64,000 bases of DNA, taken from the NCBI GenBank assembly GCA_030549495.1, contig JAUIRK010000940.1, positions 59,268-123,267 on the forward strand, read 5' to 3'. The notes beneath the pieces were generated by a model. The model saw only the letters and a program-made list of their open reading frames with translations. It made no database searches and was not told where the DNA came from. How positions within the stretch are numbered: position 1 is the first letter of the stretch; each line of letters starts with the position of its first letter. The stretch is from Nectonema munidae. Taxonomy: Eukaryota > Nematomorpha > Nectonematoida > Nectonematidae. Of the stretch, positions 51,339-61,384 are shown one piece after another. The position numbers and the translations under genes are program-made.

Positions 51339-54306
51339 GTTGTTAAATAAAGTACCAAATGGGTGTTATAGTTTCAGTTCTAACAACAGCTTTTATCATC
51401 AAAACCAAATCAATGAAGAGAACTTCTTCACTGATCGGTGTTCAAGTACGAGTGGATACGTTCAACTTAATAGTTTTAATATTATTAGTATTAACGTACA
51501 GTCACTTAATAGCAAATTTGATGAATTAAACATGTTTGTTCAAATGTTTCACCGTACATATAATCGTAGCATTCAAGTTTTATGTGTTCAAGAAACATGG
51601 GCTGGCGGCAATACCTCTTATAATATTGAAGGGTATGCATTTGTAGGTTATTTTAGCGGGCTTAGTAAGCATAGTGGTCTGGGGTTTTTCATTGAAAAAA
51701 ATCTTACTTTTAAAATATTAAGTAAACACTTTTCTCCTGACAGTTTTGAACATTTTTCCATAGAAATTCAAAATTTTTCTGGGAAAAACCTCATTATACA
51801 TAACTTATATCGTAGACCATGCTTTATTTCTCATGTAATTGACAAGTTTCGTGAATACTTAGACTTCGTTCTATCTACAACATCTAGCTCTTCATTAAAT
51901 ATCCTTGCAGGTGATTTTAACTTTGATATTTCTAAGTCTTGTTGTAACGCGATGAATTTTGTAAGTGACTTTTTGATAAATGGATATAAGCACTGTATTA
52001 ACCTTCCGACACGCCCTTCTTCAGGTAGTGTTATTGATAACTTTCTTGTTCCTAACTTTCTTTCAGCATACAAATCTATCGTTATAGAAACTAATTTCTC
52101 TGATCATTTTCCCATTTGTCTTTCAATTAACTTGGAAATAAAACACTCACCTAGTTTAAGATCAGTTTTTGATAAGTCTATTTTTATATCAGAGTATTAT
52201 AAAATTAATTGGTCATCTTATATTGAAAACCTCAAAAATAGTCCTGAATCTCTTTTTGAGAAAGTAACTTCTTTGTTTTCTTCTTGTGTTTTCAATTCAC
52301 AAAAAACTGTTCCGTATCATGACAAAACAGGGTACAAAGTTATACTAAAACCATGGATGAAGCCCGAAGTACTCGAATTAATTAAGAATAGAAATTTTCT
52401 ATTTAAGAAAATTAAGAAGTTAAAACATAATTGTCCATACTTGAAAAACAATTTTATAAGACTTCGTAATTATATTAAAAATAGAATAATATTTCTGAAA
52501 AAAGAATATTATAATTCGTTTTTCAGATCAAACAGAAGTTCGAAAGAAGTTTGGTCAAAAATTAATTATTTTATCAAGCCTAAAAGTGAAAAAATAGATA
52601 AACTCGAAATTGATACAGGGGAATTCGTTTTTGATAAACAAGTCATTGTTGATAAATTGAATGATTCTTTTATTTTGCCTAGTTTAAGCAAAAATGACTA
52701 TTTTGTGTTAGCACAAAAACAAAGTAAAGAGATTTTCTGCTTGAATTCTATAAATGAAAATGATGTTCTTGTTGCCATACACAGTTGTTCGTCCAGTAAG
52801 TCGACAGATGCTTACGGTATTAATCTTGAACATATAAATTTAGTTCTGAATAGCTTTACCTCAGTCTTAATGAACTGCTTTAACATTTGTATCCAATATT
52901 CCAAATTTCCTCCAGCTCTAAAGTTGAATAAAGTCGTTGCAATTCCTAAAAAAGCTGATAATTTCAATCTATCAAATTTCAGACCAATTTCAATAATCCC
53001 AATCTTTGCAAAAATTTTTGAAAAAATAATTTTTTCTCAAGTTTCAACTTTTTTAAGGGAAAAAAGTTTATACTATGACAAGCAGTTTGCTTTCAGACAA
53101 AATTTCTCTACCGAGTTACTCCATAGTTATCTCATTGACAAAATCATATCCTATTTAGAAATCAAAAAATCTGCCGGGTTAATTTTTATTGACCTCACCA
53201 AAGCGTTTGATTCGATATCTCATAGTATTTTATTATCTAAGCTATCTGATTATGGATTTTCTCAAATGTCTTGTTATTTTTTTTCATCGTACTTAAAAGA
53301 TAGGAAACAATTTGTTTCTCTTGGAAGTATATCTTCAGACATCAAATGCTTAACTCGAGGTGTACCTCAAGGATCGATCTTAGGGCCGTTATTATTTTCG
53401 CTGTACATCAATGATTTACACAAATCCTCTGACTTTTTCAACTTTGTAATGTACGCTGATGATGTCACTCTACTCTTTGATTACGATCTCTCAAAAAGTA
53501 ATATTTATAAGACGAATCTACAGAAAGTTTACAAATGGTTTGAGCGCAATGATTTGTCAATTAATGTAAAGAAAACTAAAGCAATGATTGTAACAACAAG
53601 TAGTACAGTTAATTGCGCGTTATTCGATGAAAGCAACATATGCGTTGTTGATAGTTTCAATCTTCTTGGCTTATATATCGACTCCAAGCTAAAATTTAAT
53701 GTACATTTGAATCACCTGAATCTTAAACTTAGCAGAATTATTGGCATATTGAAATATGTCAAAAAAATCTTTCCTTTGCATGTAAGAATAATTATGTATA
53801 AGACTATTTTTCTCCCTCATTTAAACTATAGTCTCATTAATTTTGCGCATTCCAACATTGAACATTTAGAAGCACTGAATCGAAGAGCACTCAAAATTAT
53901 CTGTGACTTAAGCAAGTACTCTCATTCTGATCATCTCTTCCATGAACATAGCTTACTCAAAATTAAAGATCTGTACAATATGAAACTCGGCCTCTTTTTG
54001 TTCAACTGCTTAAATAATCACAGTGAAAGCTTTTTTCAGGATATAATATCCTATGATGTCAGAAACGCATATAATTTTAGAGTACCATCAAGATTAAAGA
54101 AACCATCATACAGATTGCACCTTTCACATCAATCTGTCATGTATAAAGTCCCATCGTTTTATGATGTCTACCGCCATGTCATTGGTGAAAGCTGTTCTTC
54201 AGTCAAAAATTTTAAAAGACTGTTTAAAGCAAAGATATTATCTACCTATCCTGCAAATTTAAAATGCGAAAAAAAAAATTGCTTCTCTTGTGTAGCTCGA
54301 ACTTGA
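51331..54306 (+). CDS. LINE ORF2: AP endonuclease and reverse transcriptase, 991 aa
   Basis: Endonuclease domain, about residues 50-280: NIISINVQSLNSK, VLCVQETWAG, LAGDFNFD and ETNFSDHFPICLSI supply the expected N, E, D-N and SDH residues. The usual IDHI motif reads VIDNFL. Reverse transcriptase, about 515-790: SNFRPISIIPIFAKIFEKII, LIFIDLTKAFDSISH, RGVPQGSILGPLLFSLYIND and FVMYADDVTLLF with the catalytic YADD. A thumb/C-terminal region follows (LLGLYIDSKLKFNVH, LEALNRRALKIIC) without RNase H. It nicks the target and copies the RNA there. The frame is uninterrupted and the key residues are present, so it is potentially active. Confidence 0.9.
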   Translation: MTELLNKVPNGCYSFSSNNSFYHQNQINEENFFTDRCSSTSGYVQLNSFNIISINVQSLNSKFDELNMFVQMFHRTYNRSIQVLCVQETWAGGNTSYNIEGYAFVGYFSGLSKHSGLGFFIEKNLTFKILSKHFSPDSFEHFSIEIQNFSGKNLIIHNLYRRPCFISHVIDKFREYLDFVLSTTSSSSLNILAGDFNFDISKSCCNAMNFVSDFLINGYKHCINLPTRPSSGSVIDNFLVPNFLSAYKSIVIETNFSDHFPICLSINLEIKHSPSLRSVFDKSIFISEYYKINWSSYIENLKNSPESLFEKVTSLFSSCVFNSQKTVPYHDKTGYKVILKPWMKPEVLELIKNRNFLFKKIKKLKHNCPYLKNNFIRLRNYIKNRIIFLKKEYYNSFFRSNRSSKEVWSKINYFIKPKSEKIDKLEIDTGEFVFDKQVIVDKLNDSFILPSLSKNDYFVLAQKQSKEIFCLNSINENDVLVAIHSCSSSKSTDAYGINLEHINLVLNSFTSVLMNCFNICIQYSKFPPALKLNKVVAIPKKADNFNLSNFRPISIIPIFAKIFEKIIFSQVSTFLREKSLYYDKQFAFRQNFSTELLHSYLIDKIISYLEIKKSAGLIFIDLTKAFDSISHSILLSKLSDYGFSQMSCYFFSSYLKDRKQFVSLGSISSDIKCLTRGVPQGSILGPLLFSLYINDLHKSSDFFNFVMYADDVTLLFDYDLSKSNIYKTNLQKVYKWFERNDLSINVKKTKAMIVTTSSTVNCALFDESNICVVDSFNLLGLYIDSKLKFNVHLNHLNLKLSRIIGILKYVKKIFPLHVRIIMYKTIFLPHLNYSLINFAHSNIEHLEALNRRALKIICDLSKYSHSDHLFHEHSLLKIKDLYNMKLGLFLFNCLNNHSESFFQDIISYDVRNAYNFRVPSRLKKPSYRLHLSHQSVMYKVPSFYDVYRHVIGESCSSVKNFKRLFKAKILSTYPANLKCEKKNCFSCVART

Positions 54307-54908
54307 AACTTCTTCATTTGAAAGTCCCGTAACAAATATTCATATTTCTTTATCATATTTTTTTTTCAATTGAAATGTTAGATCTCCTGAAGCGGTTTTT
54401 ATAAACCTTTGGAAACTAACAAAATCATAAGTGTTTTTTTTTTTAAATGTTTTTTTTTTTTTATGTTATGTTCTAAATCTATGCCTGTTCTATAAGTAAA
54501 TATAATGTATATAGATATACTATATTTATTATGCTCTAAAATATTTTAATAAATTTTTCTTCTTCTTCTTCTTCTTCAAAGAGTATAAGTAAACACAAAA
54601 AGATACAAAATGCATCACCAACTAAATACGATTGAAAAATTGTTTCAAAAACAAAATAAGAGATAATTTTATTGTTAGATTTTTTTTTTATCAATTTTCA
54701 TGTAGTAATAAAATCAATAAAATGAAATGAGTAAAATATAGCTTTGGTTTGAATATGAGCAAAGAATCAAATTCTTTCAAATGATTTCAGATTGCCATCT
54801 CTTTAACTTTAAGCAAAATCTACTTCTAAGTATTCTTAGAAATAAATAAAAATATTTATATATTTTTGAAATATCAGACATAAGGTTCAATATTATCAAT
54901 GAATTTTG

Positions 54909-55382
54909 GAAAGTATGAGTCAATACAATGACAAAGGGGTTTTCAATCGGAGTAGTGTAAATATAGCAGTTTGATTTATCCTCATTATTGAGTTTATGAT
55001 CCACAAGCACAAACCATCAATTTATATCCCTTAGGCTTCGTGAACAGAGAATGCTTTATATTCTATAAAAATAAAAAAGCATTATTTTTGTGTACACATT
55101 TGTAGTGAATTAGTTGATCGTGAGGGCGTTGCTAATAATCCTCAATACTTTCTCTCAATATAACCTTACACTAGTTAGTTGTAACATGTGGTACTCTAGT
55201 TTTGTATCAATCAAGATCTCTGTATCGTTCCCACGGTTTGGTGAGAATTTCGATGTATGGTAAGGGCTACGCAATTATGTTTTCTTTGACAAAAGTGCTT
55301 TGTAGCACATCTGTTCGTCTTTTTTTTTAACTACTCAGATTGAAAATCCCTTTGTCATTGTATTGACATATTTTCCAAATCA
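54909..55382. repeat. Inverted repeat of about 50 bp with a 0.38-kb loop
   Basis: GAGTCAATACAATGACAAAG...TTTTCAATCGGAGTAGTG (54,916-54,957) is the reverse complement of CTACTCAGATTGAAAATCCC...TTTGTCATTGTATTGAC (55,333-55,372), with few mismatches. It sits just inside the left Merlin terminal repeat and may be a small nested element or an extension of Merlin subterminal sequence. Confidence 0.6.
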
Positions 55383-55647
55383 TGTTCATACATCATGTTG
55401 TGCCTGTTACCACAACCAGGATTTCTCTTTGGCACTTTATAGAAACAGTTGTGAAAGATGAGGATAAAATAGTAATGCTTTTCTCCTCATCTTTCTGTAA
55501 AATGATATACACATCAATTTACTTATGATCACCATGCCCAACACGCTATGTATCATTCACACATAACTATAACGTGTCCTTCAGTTCTTCCTTTATCAAC
55601 TTATAACCTTCGCTTCAAATCAAAGGTTCATTTTCAATTAAATCAAA

Positions 55648-56618
55648 TGAACTCAATAACACCAAATCCGCTTACTGTTACAGAAATTTTATCTGAAAAC
55701 TGGAATTTTTCCTCGTTATTTCAAGTTTTCAGCTCAAACAACAAGCTCGAAATTCTGAAATGGCTTGCTTTACATAGAATCATTCATAATGTTTTTCGAT
55801 GTTACGAATGCCAATAAATGTGCAAGTTAGTGATTAGAAATGATGTGTCTGATGGATACTGTTAGAAGTGCTATATTTGCGGTAAGAAAAAAACGGTGAG
55901 AATTGGTTCTTTTTTTGCCAAAAGTCACTCAAATCTATGGTGACATTCATTTATGGATGGTGTCGTGACTACTCTCTACTAGAGAATATAATCCATGAAA
56001 CATCTATTTTAAGTAGACAAACTGCTGTAGACTGGGCAAATTTTTGTAGAGAAATAACTACAATATGGGTAGAATCCAGTTCCTCTACTCTTGGAGGTTT
56101 TGATGAAAATTTAGACCAGATTATTGTAGAAATTGACGAAAGTAAGTTTTTCCATCGAAAATATCACCGTGGAACTTGGCGAGAAGGTCATTAGGTGTTT
56201 GGAGCCATTGAAAGACACAGTAAGAAGTGCTTTCTTGTGGAAGTTCCTGATAGGAGTGAAGCAACTCTTTCTCAAATTATAGAAAGACATATACTGCCTG
56301 GGTCAATAATTGTTTCCGATGGTTGGTCAGCATATGCGAATATTGCAACACTGAATAATGGTGTTTATGATCACTGGGTGGTCATTCATCAACGCAATTT
56401 TGTTGACCCGCATGATCCAAACATTCATACACAAAACAGAAAATTTATGGATGAGAGCAAAAAGAAAGTTTAAAAGGCAATTCGGAACTTCAAGATATTT
56501 ATTCAGATCATATTTGAATGAGTTTGTTTGGAGGAGCAACTTTCCAAAAGATCATCTGTTTTCAGTTTTTTTGGCATCTTTGAGCGATTTGTTGGAAACT
56601 CAGAGTGGCAATAATTGA
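55648..56618 (+). pseudogene. Merlin transposase (IS1595/ISXO2-type DDE), copy 1
   Basis: It starts MNSITPNPLTVTEILSENWN. Next come SSNNKLEILKWLALHRIIHN and the Cys pairs CYECQ and CYICGKKKTVRIGSFF (broken by stops). The catalytic part follows: DQIIVEIDESKF (first Asp), FGAIERHSKKCFLVEVPDRS, HILPGSIIVSDGWSAYANIA (second Asp) and HQRNFVDPHDPNIHTQN, then in shifted frame ENLWMRAKRKFKRQFGTS (third acidic residue, E). It ends at SLSDLLETQSGNN. Three or four breaks are seen: two stops near 55,815 and 55,862, a frame change near 55,930, a stop at 56,193 and a frame change near 56,440. The family cuts and pastes DNA with GG...CC ends. Confidence 0.85.
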
Positions 56619-57715
56619 CCAAGTAATTTTTGTTTGTTTTGTCATTTATAATAATTAGTCATGTGTTATTTCTATTTAAACTCTAAAAAAATTCTGATGA
56701 ATTAGGCTGTTATCTTATCATTGTATATCTAGCCTATACATTTCTTAATTGAAAAATTCAGTTTCCATAAGGAATCTTGAAACAGCAGGGTGATTAGGAA
56801 AAAAATTGATAAGTTTATTCTTTAAATTTCATACTTTCCAAAATTCATTGATAATATTGAACCTTATGTCTGATATTTCAAAAATATATAAATATTTTTA
56901 TTTATTTCTAAGAATACTTAGAAGTAGATTTTGCTTAAAGTTAAAGAGATGGCAATCTGAAATCATTTGAAAGAATTTGATTCTTTGCTCATATTCAAAC
57001 CAAAGCTATATTTTACTCATTTCATTTTATTGATTTTATTACTACATGAAAATTGATAAAAAAAATCTAACAATAAAATTATCTCTTATTTTGTTTTTGA
57101 AACAATTTTTCAATCGTATTTAGTTGGTGATGCATTTTGTATCTTTTTGTGTTTACTTATACTCTTTGAATTAATTTCAAGTTGATCATATTAAAGAATG
57201 AAACTAGAGAATGTTGAAAAAATTAGAATATAATATAAAAGTAAATTTTGCTCTATAACGTTCAGTAAAAAATATGCAATAAGCAACAATCTAAGAAATT
57301 TTTTTATTCTCGAAAATTACAAAAATTTATCATAAACAGTATCGTAATCATTTAAATATCCCAGTTTTATTGTACCTAAATTTTAGCTGCATACTAATAA
57401 AATGAATTGTACCACTCATTGAGTTATAATTAAACTAATAGCGCTACCATAATTAGTTCAAAATAAAAAAATATAGTTAATATAACTAGAAGCGCCATTA
57501 CTATAATTAGAAAGCGCAAACAATAAGTAGTTAACTTTCGTTAAAAAATTTTTGGCAAAAATTCATCGATTAATCTTATATTATATCTGTTAGAAGTTAA
57601 AATGCACTAGAAGTTTGAAAATTGCAAATTATAATAAATTTGATTGAAATTTGAAAAGCCAATCAAAACATTCAAAAAAATTTTGATTGACAGATACGTA
57701 AACTGGACAATTACC

Positions 57716-58786
57716 AAGACTTTTTTTACCACGAAGTTATCACAAAAGGTACGAAACCTTAGATGGAGAATGAAAAATTCTAATAGAAGACGATGTTCTC
57801 TTGTCAAAAAAACAACAAGGTCTTTGTTGAATCTTGAATTTTTAGGTAAACAGTTAAATATTAAATATATATTATAATGAAAATATATTAATGTTAATAA
57901 TATATGATAATTTTTTTTTGATTTAGAAGAAAGTGAAAACGAATACGAATCTACAATCAACGAATCAAAGCAAATATTAAAATCCTATCTTGAATTTGAA
58001 AATAACGAAAGAGAGCGTCTTTGTTTTGCTTTAAAAATTACATTTCGCGAAAGACGAAAAGCGATGCCAGAGGGAAACGTACAAACAATAATAAATAAGT
58101 TTATATATTTAAAGAGCCTAAAAAATGTACATTTTCGTATTTTTCATAAAACTAAATCTATTTTTTTCTATTTAGATCGTAGCAGAATTTTTTTTAATTA
58201 AAAATGAATTGAACGAGATAATGATTGAAGAAAACTGGAAAAACTTATTTCTTAAATTACAAAAATGCTGGAAAGTAAGTTAAAACAGCTGGAACTTTAT
58301 ATATTTATATGTTTTTTTTAGGTTGAACTAGATGAAAAATTGTCCGAGTATCAAATAATTAAATATTTGAACACGAAAATCAAACTAAAAAACATACAGA
58401 ATCAAGCTGTTCTATTTAAAGAAATAACAGTACGTTTAATACTCATTTTCATTTAAGTAAAAAAAATTTATTGATTATTTTAGGAAATAAGTGAAAATGA
58501 GACATGCATCAACTCTGCACCAAAACTTCTTATTTTAAAAGATGAAAATGAAAATTTGGATATAAAAATCTGCGCAAATCAAATTTTATTTTATGTTGGA
58601 AGTAGTATCACAGCCGCATTAACCTGTCTTCTGCAAGTCTACTTGGTTTTTGATTTACAATATCCAAAGCATTTTCAAATACTTGGGCTATTGCAAAATG
58701 AAATTATGAAAGACCAAAGTGCCTTTTACAAAGGAACAAATCTTATAAAATTTGAAAAATCTTTTAACAATTTATATTTTTTTTAA
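57716..58786 (+). pseudogene. Gene B, exons 3-7 (copy 1)
   Basis: Exons at about 57,719-57,845, 57,927-58,126, 58,176-58,274, 58,322-58,429 and 58,484-58,786 mirror those of copy 2 almost base for base, each with GT-AG borders. The last exon ends NNLYFF, two or three residues longer than copy 2 because its stop differs. The 5' half of the gene is cut off by the Merlin element and lost to the gene A/B fusion. The remaining exons themselves are undamaged. Confidence 0.75.
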
Positions 58787-59089
58787 TAATAAATTTTTCA
58801 GTAATCTTTTTTTTTATTATTTTTTTAGTTTTATTTTTTTAAAAACTAGACGAGAATGGAATTAAAAATATATATTGAATGTAGAAATTGATAGTAAAAT
58901 TTACATGGAAGAACGTTTAAATTTTGATTTAACGTTTAGATTTTAAACATGATATCTTAAAATATAAAGCGTTTTAAATCTAAACGTCTTTTCTAATATT
59001 TTAACGCGTTTTATTATAACGCGTTGAAGTTTTGGGACAGTTTTGGTGTTTAGAAATGTGTTTAGATTCTAAACGTTGTTTTTACAGTG

Positions 59090-59257
59090 TATAAACCGCT
59101 TTAGGAATGTCTAACACAATTAATAAAAAAAAATATATATATAAAAAAAACATCAATAAAAATGAATCACAAAAATTTACAGGAAAAACAGTCTTTCTTA
59201 GAGCAGACAATTCTCTCTCTGGTATGATTCTTTTTACTTATAATTATAGTACCACTA
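59090..59257. other. Spacer between the two CACTG elements (old LINE 3' UTR at its left edge)
   Basis: It starts TATAAACCGCTTTAGGAATG, similar to the reverse complement of the LINE sequence TGAAGCGGTTTTTATAAACC at 54,393. The rest is AT-rich and cannot be assigned. The second element begins at its right edge. Confidence 0.5.
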
Positions 59258-59562
59258 TACTGTAAAAACAACGTTTATAATCCAAACACATTTCTAAACA
59301 CCAAAACTGTCCCAAAATTTCAACGCGTTATAATAAAACGCGTTAAAATATTAACGTTTAGATTTTAAACGCTTTATATTTTAAGATATCATGTTTAAAA
59401 TCTAAACGTTAAATCAAAATTTAAACGTTCTTCCATATTAATTTTACTATCAATTTCTACATTCAATATATATTTTTAATTCCATTCTCGTCTAGTTCTT
59501 AAAAAAATAAAACTAAAAAAATAATAAAAAAAAGATTACTGAAAAATTTATTATTAAAAAAA

Positions 59563-61243
59563 TTATAAATTGTTAAAAGATTTTTCAAATTTTATAAGAT
59601 TTGTTCCTTTGTAAAAGGCACTTTGGTCTTTCATAATTTCATTTTGCAATAGCCCAAGTATTTGAAAATGCTTTGGATATTGTAAATCAAAAACCAAGTA
59701 GACTTGCAGAAGACAGGTTAATGCGGCTGTGATACTACTTCCAACATAAAATAAAATTTGATTTGCGCAGATTTTTATATCCAAATTTTCATTTTCATCT
59801 TTTAAAATAAGAAGTTTTGGTGCAGAGTTGATGCATGTCTCATTTTCACTTATTTCCTAAAATAATCAATAAATTTTTTTTACTTAAATGAAAATGAGTA
59901 TTAAACGTACTGTTATTTCTTTAAATAGAACAGCTTGATTCTGTATGTTTTTTAGTTTGATTTTCGTGTTCAAATATTTAATTATTTGATACTCGGACAA
60001 TTTTTCATCTAGTTCAACCTAAAAAAAACATATAAATATATAAAGTTCCAGCTGTTTTAACTTACTTTCCAGCATTTTTGTAATTTAAGAAATAAGTTTT
60101 TCCAGTTTTCTTCAATCATTATCTCGTTCAATTCATTTTTAATTAAAAAAAATTCTGCTACGATCTAAATAGAAAAAAATAGATTTAGTTTTATGAAAAA
60201 TACGAAAATGTACATTTTTTAGGCTCTTTAAATATATAAACTTATTTATTATTGTTTGTACGTTTCCCTCTGGCATCGCTTTCCGTCTTTCGCGAAATGT
60301 AATTTTTAAAGCAAAACAAAGACGCTCTCTTTCGTTATTTTCAAATTCAAGATAGGATTTTAATATTTGCTTTGATTCGTTGATTGTAGATTCGTATTCG
60401 TTTTCACTTTCTTCTAAATCAAAAAAAAAATTATCATATATTATTAACATTAATATATTTTCATTATAATATATATTTAATATTTAACTGTTTACCTAAA
60501 AATTCAAGATTCAACAAAGACCTTGTTGTTTTTTTGACAAGAGAACATCGTCTTCTATTAGAATTTTTCATTCTCCATCTAAGGTTTCGTACCTTTTGTT
60601 ATAACTTCGTGGTAAAAAAAGTCTTATTAAAAAAATAATTAAAATATAAAATGAAAAAATAATCAAATTTACCCATGGATTTTTTCCGTGAGGGAACTTT
60701 ATACATGGATACTTTTTAAACATTTTTTGTCCGAATAAATAATAGTCATCTTTGGTACAAAATTCATCGAGTGACAAAATATGAAATGCTGTTTCTTCTA
60801 TCATCTTATCAAATATTTTTAAAATTTCTCCTTTTTTCAAAAAGCTTTCAACAAAATTAGAAAACTTCGGCAAGTCTGATTTTTCACATAACCTTTTACT
60901 AGAACCAGCTTCCATATCATCTCTCAAAGAATTTATCGAGTCTTCATTGTTGAAAGAGTGTTTCCTTACTAAAGAAACTAAAAGTTCAAGCTTCCTAAAA
61001 GGACCGATTTTATCTTCCGTTATTCTACGCATATCTGGCTCACTTAGATCAAAAAAAATCATTCCATCTACTTCATTTCCTTAAATTTTCAAATTAAAGA
61101 AAAAATAAAAATAGTGATAAAAATACATTACTTGAAATAGTTGTCAAAATTTCTTCGGAAAAAACTTCTTTCAAACATTTTATCAAATCTTCAGATGAAG
61201 TTTCGCGTGTAATTTTTTTAGAAATCATTTCCATTTTACTCAT
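59563..61243 (-). CDS. Gene B: SAM-domain protein of the CACTG element (SAMD3-like), 7 exons, 448 aa
   Basis: Minus-strand exons: 61,243-61,132; 61,079-60,673; 60,622-60,496; 60,413-60,214; 60,164-60,066; 60,018-59,911; 59,856-59,563. They sum to 1,347 nt (449 codons with stop), and every GT-AG junction keeps the frame. Residues about 13-75 are a SAM domain: SSEDLIKCLKEVFSEEI, then NEVDGMIFFDLSEPDMRRIT and KIGPFRKLELLVSL. The middle has KKYPCIKFPHGKNPW and a basic VRNLRWRMKNSNRRR stretch. The C-terminus (PKLLILKD, then ITAALTCLLQVYLVFDLQYP) matches that of SAMD3-like proteins of fish and invertebrates. Its function is unknown; a DNA- or transposase-binding accessory is an inference from its pairing with gene A. 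No break is seen, unlike gene A beside it. Confidence 0.75.
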
Positions 61244-61384
61244 TTTTATAATACTATATATATATAAATATATAATTAATTCAAAAAAAAGTTTATTTTG
61301 TGATGAATATAAAACTGTACATGTAAAATTAGGAGTATTTTTATTTTATACTCGTATATTTTTCATTATGTACACCATTGAAAT

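Larger units (their letters stand above)
50129..54576 (+). mobile_element. Full-length non-LTR retrotransposon (CR1/Jockey group), both ORFs open
   Basis: The element is about 4.45 kb, flanked by an exact 14-bp target duplication TTCAAAGAGTATAA (50,115-50,128 and 54,575-54,588). The 5' leader is only about 85 bp before ORF1. ORF1 and ORF2 overlap by 8 nt in ATGACTGA. The 3' region of about 270 bp has an AATAAA signal (54,549) and a TTC microsatellite tail instead of poly(A), as in CR1-like elements. It sits in the left terminal repeat of Merlin copy 1. The open frames and exact duplication argue for a recent insertion. Confidence 0.9.
49569..57715 (+). mobile_element. Merlin DNA transposon, copy 1, with 0.9-kb terminal inverted repeats and a LINE insertion
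   Basis: It begins GGTAATTGTCCAGTTTACGT and ends ACGTAAACTGGACAATTACC. The right inverted repeat spans 56,829-57,715 (887 bp). The left equivalent is 49,569-50,128 plus 54,589-54,918, interrupted by the LINE. The GG-TTGTCC ends and the IS1595-type transposase place it in Merlin. Without the LINE it is about 3.7 kb. No 8-9 bp duplication flanks it. Comparison with the copy-2 gene B shows 67 or so bp of target missing between TAAAGTTCC and the AAGACTTTT resume point, so the insertion was accompanied or followed by a deletion. Confidence 0.8.
48201..59089 (+). mobile_element. CACTA-like element with CACTG ends, copy 1, internally deleted and carrying Merlin and LINE
   Basis: The left end is CACTGTAAAAACAATGTTTAG. 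The right end is CTAAACGTTGTTTTTACAGTG. The flanks read GGTTTATA before and TATAAACC after, consistent with a TA or TATA duplication in LINE 3' UTR sequence. Subterminal repeats of the TTTAGAATCTAAACGT type lie within 200 bp of both ends, as in CACTA elements. Gene content is the gene A start fused by deletion to gene B, then the 8.1-kb Merlin insertion, then the gene B exons 3-7. Without insertions it would be about 2.7 kb. The assignment to CACTA/EnSpm (CMC) rests on the CACTG ends and the short target duplication. Confidence 0.75.

Noticed and set aside
55648-56618. Bacterial ISXO2/IS1595 insertion sequence as contamination
   Set aside because: The transposase lies between GGTAATTGTCC ends inside an intron-bearing eukaryotic element with AT-rich context, which fits the eukaryotic Merlin superfamily.
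57607-57960. Minus-strand 117-codon frame
   Set aside because: It is antisense to gene B exon 3 and runs across the Merlin boundary, with no motif of its own.
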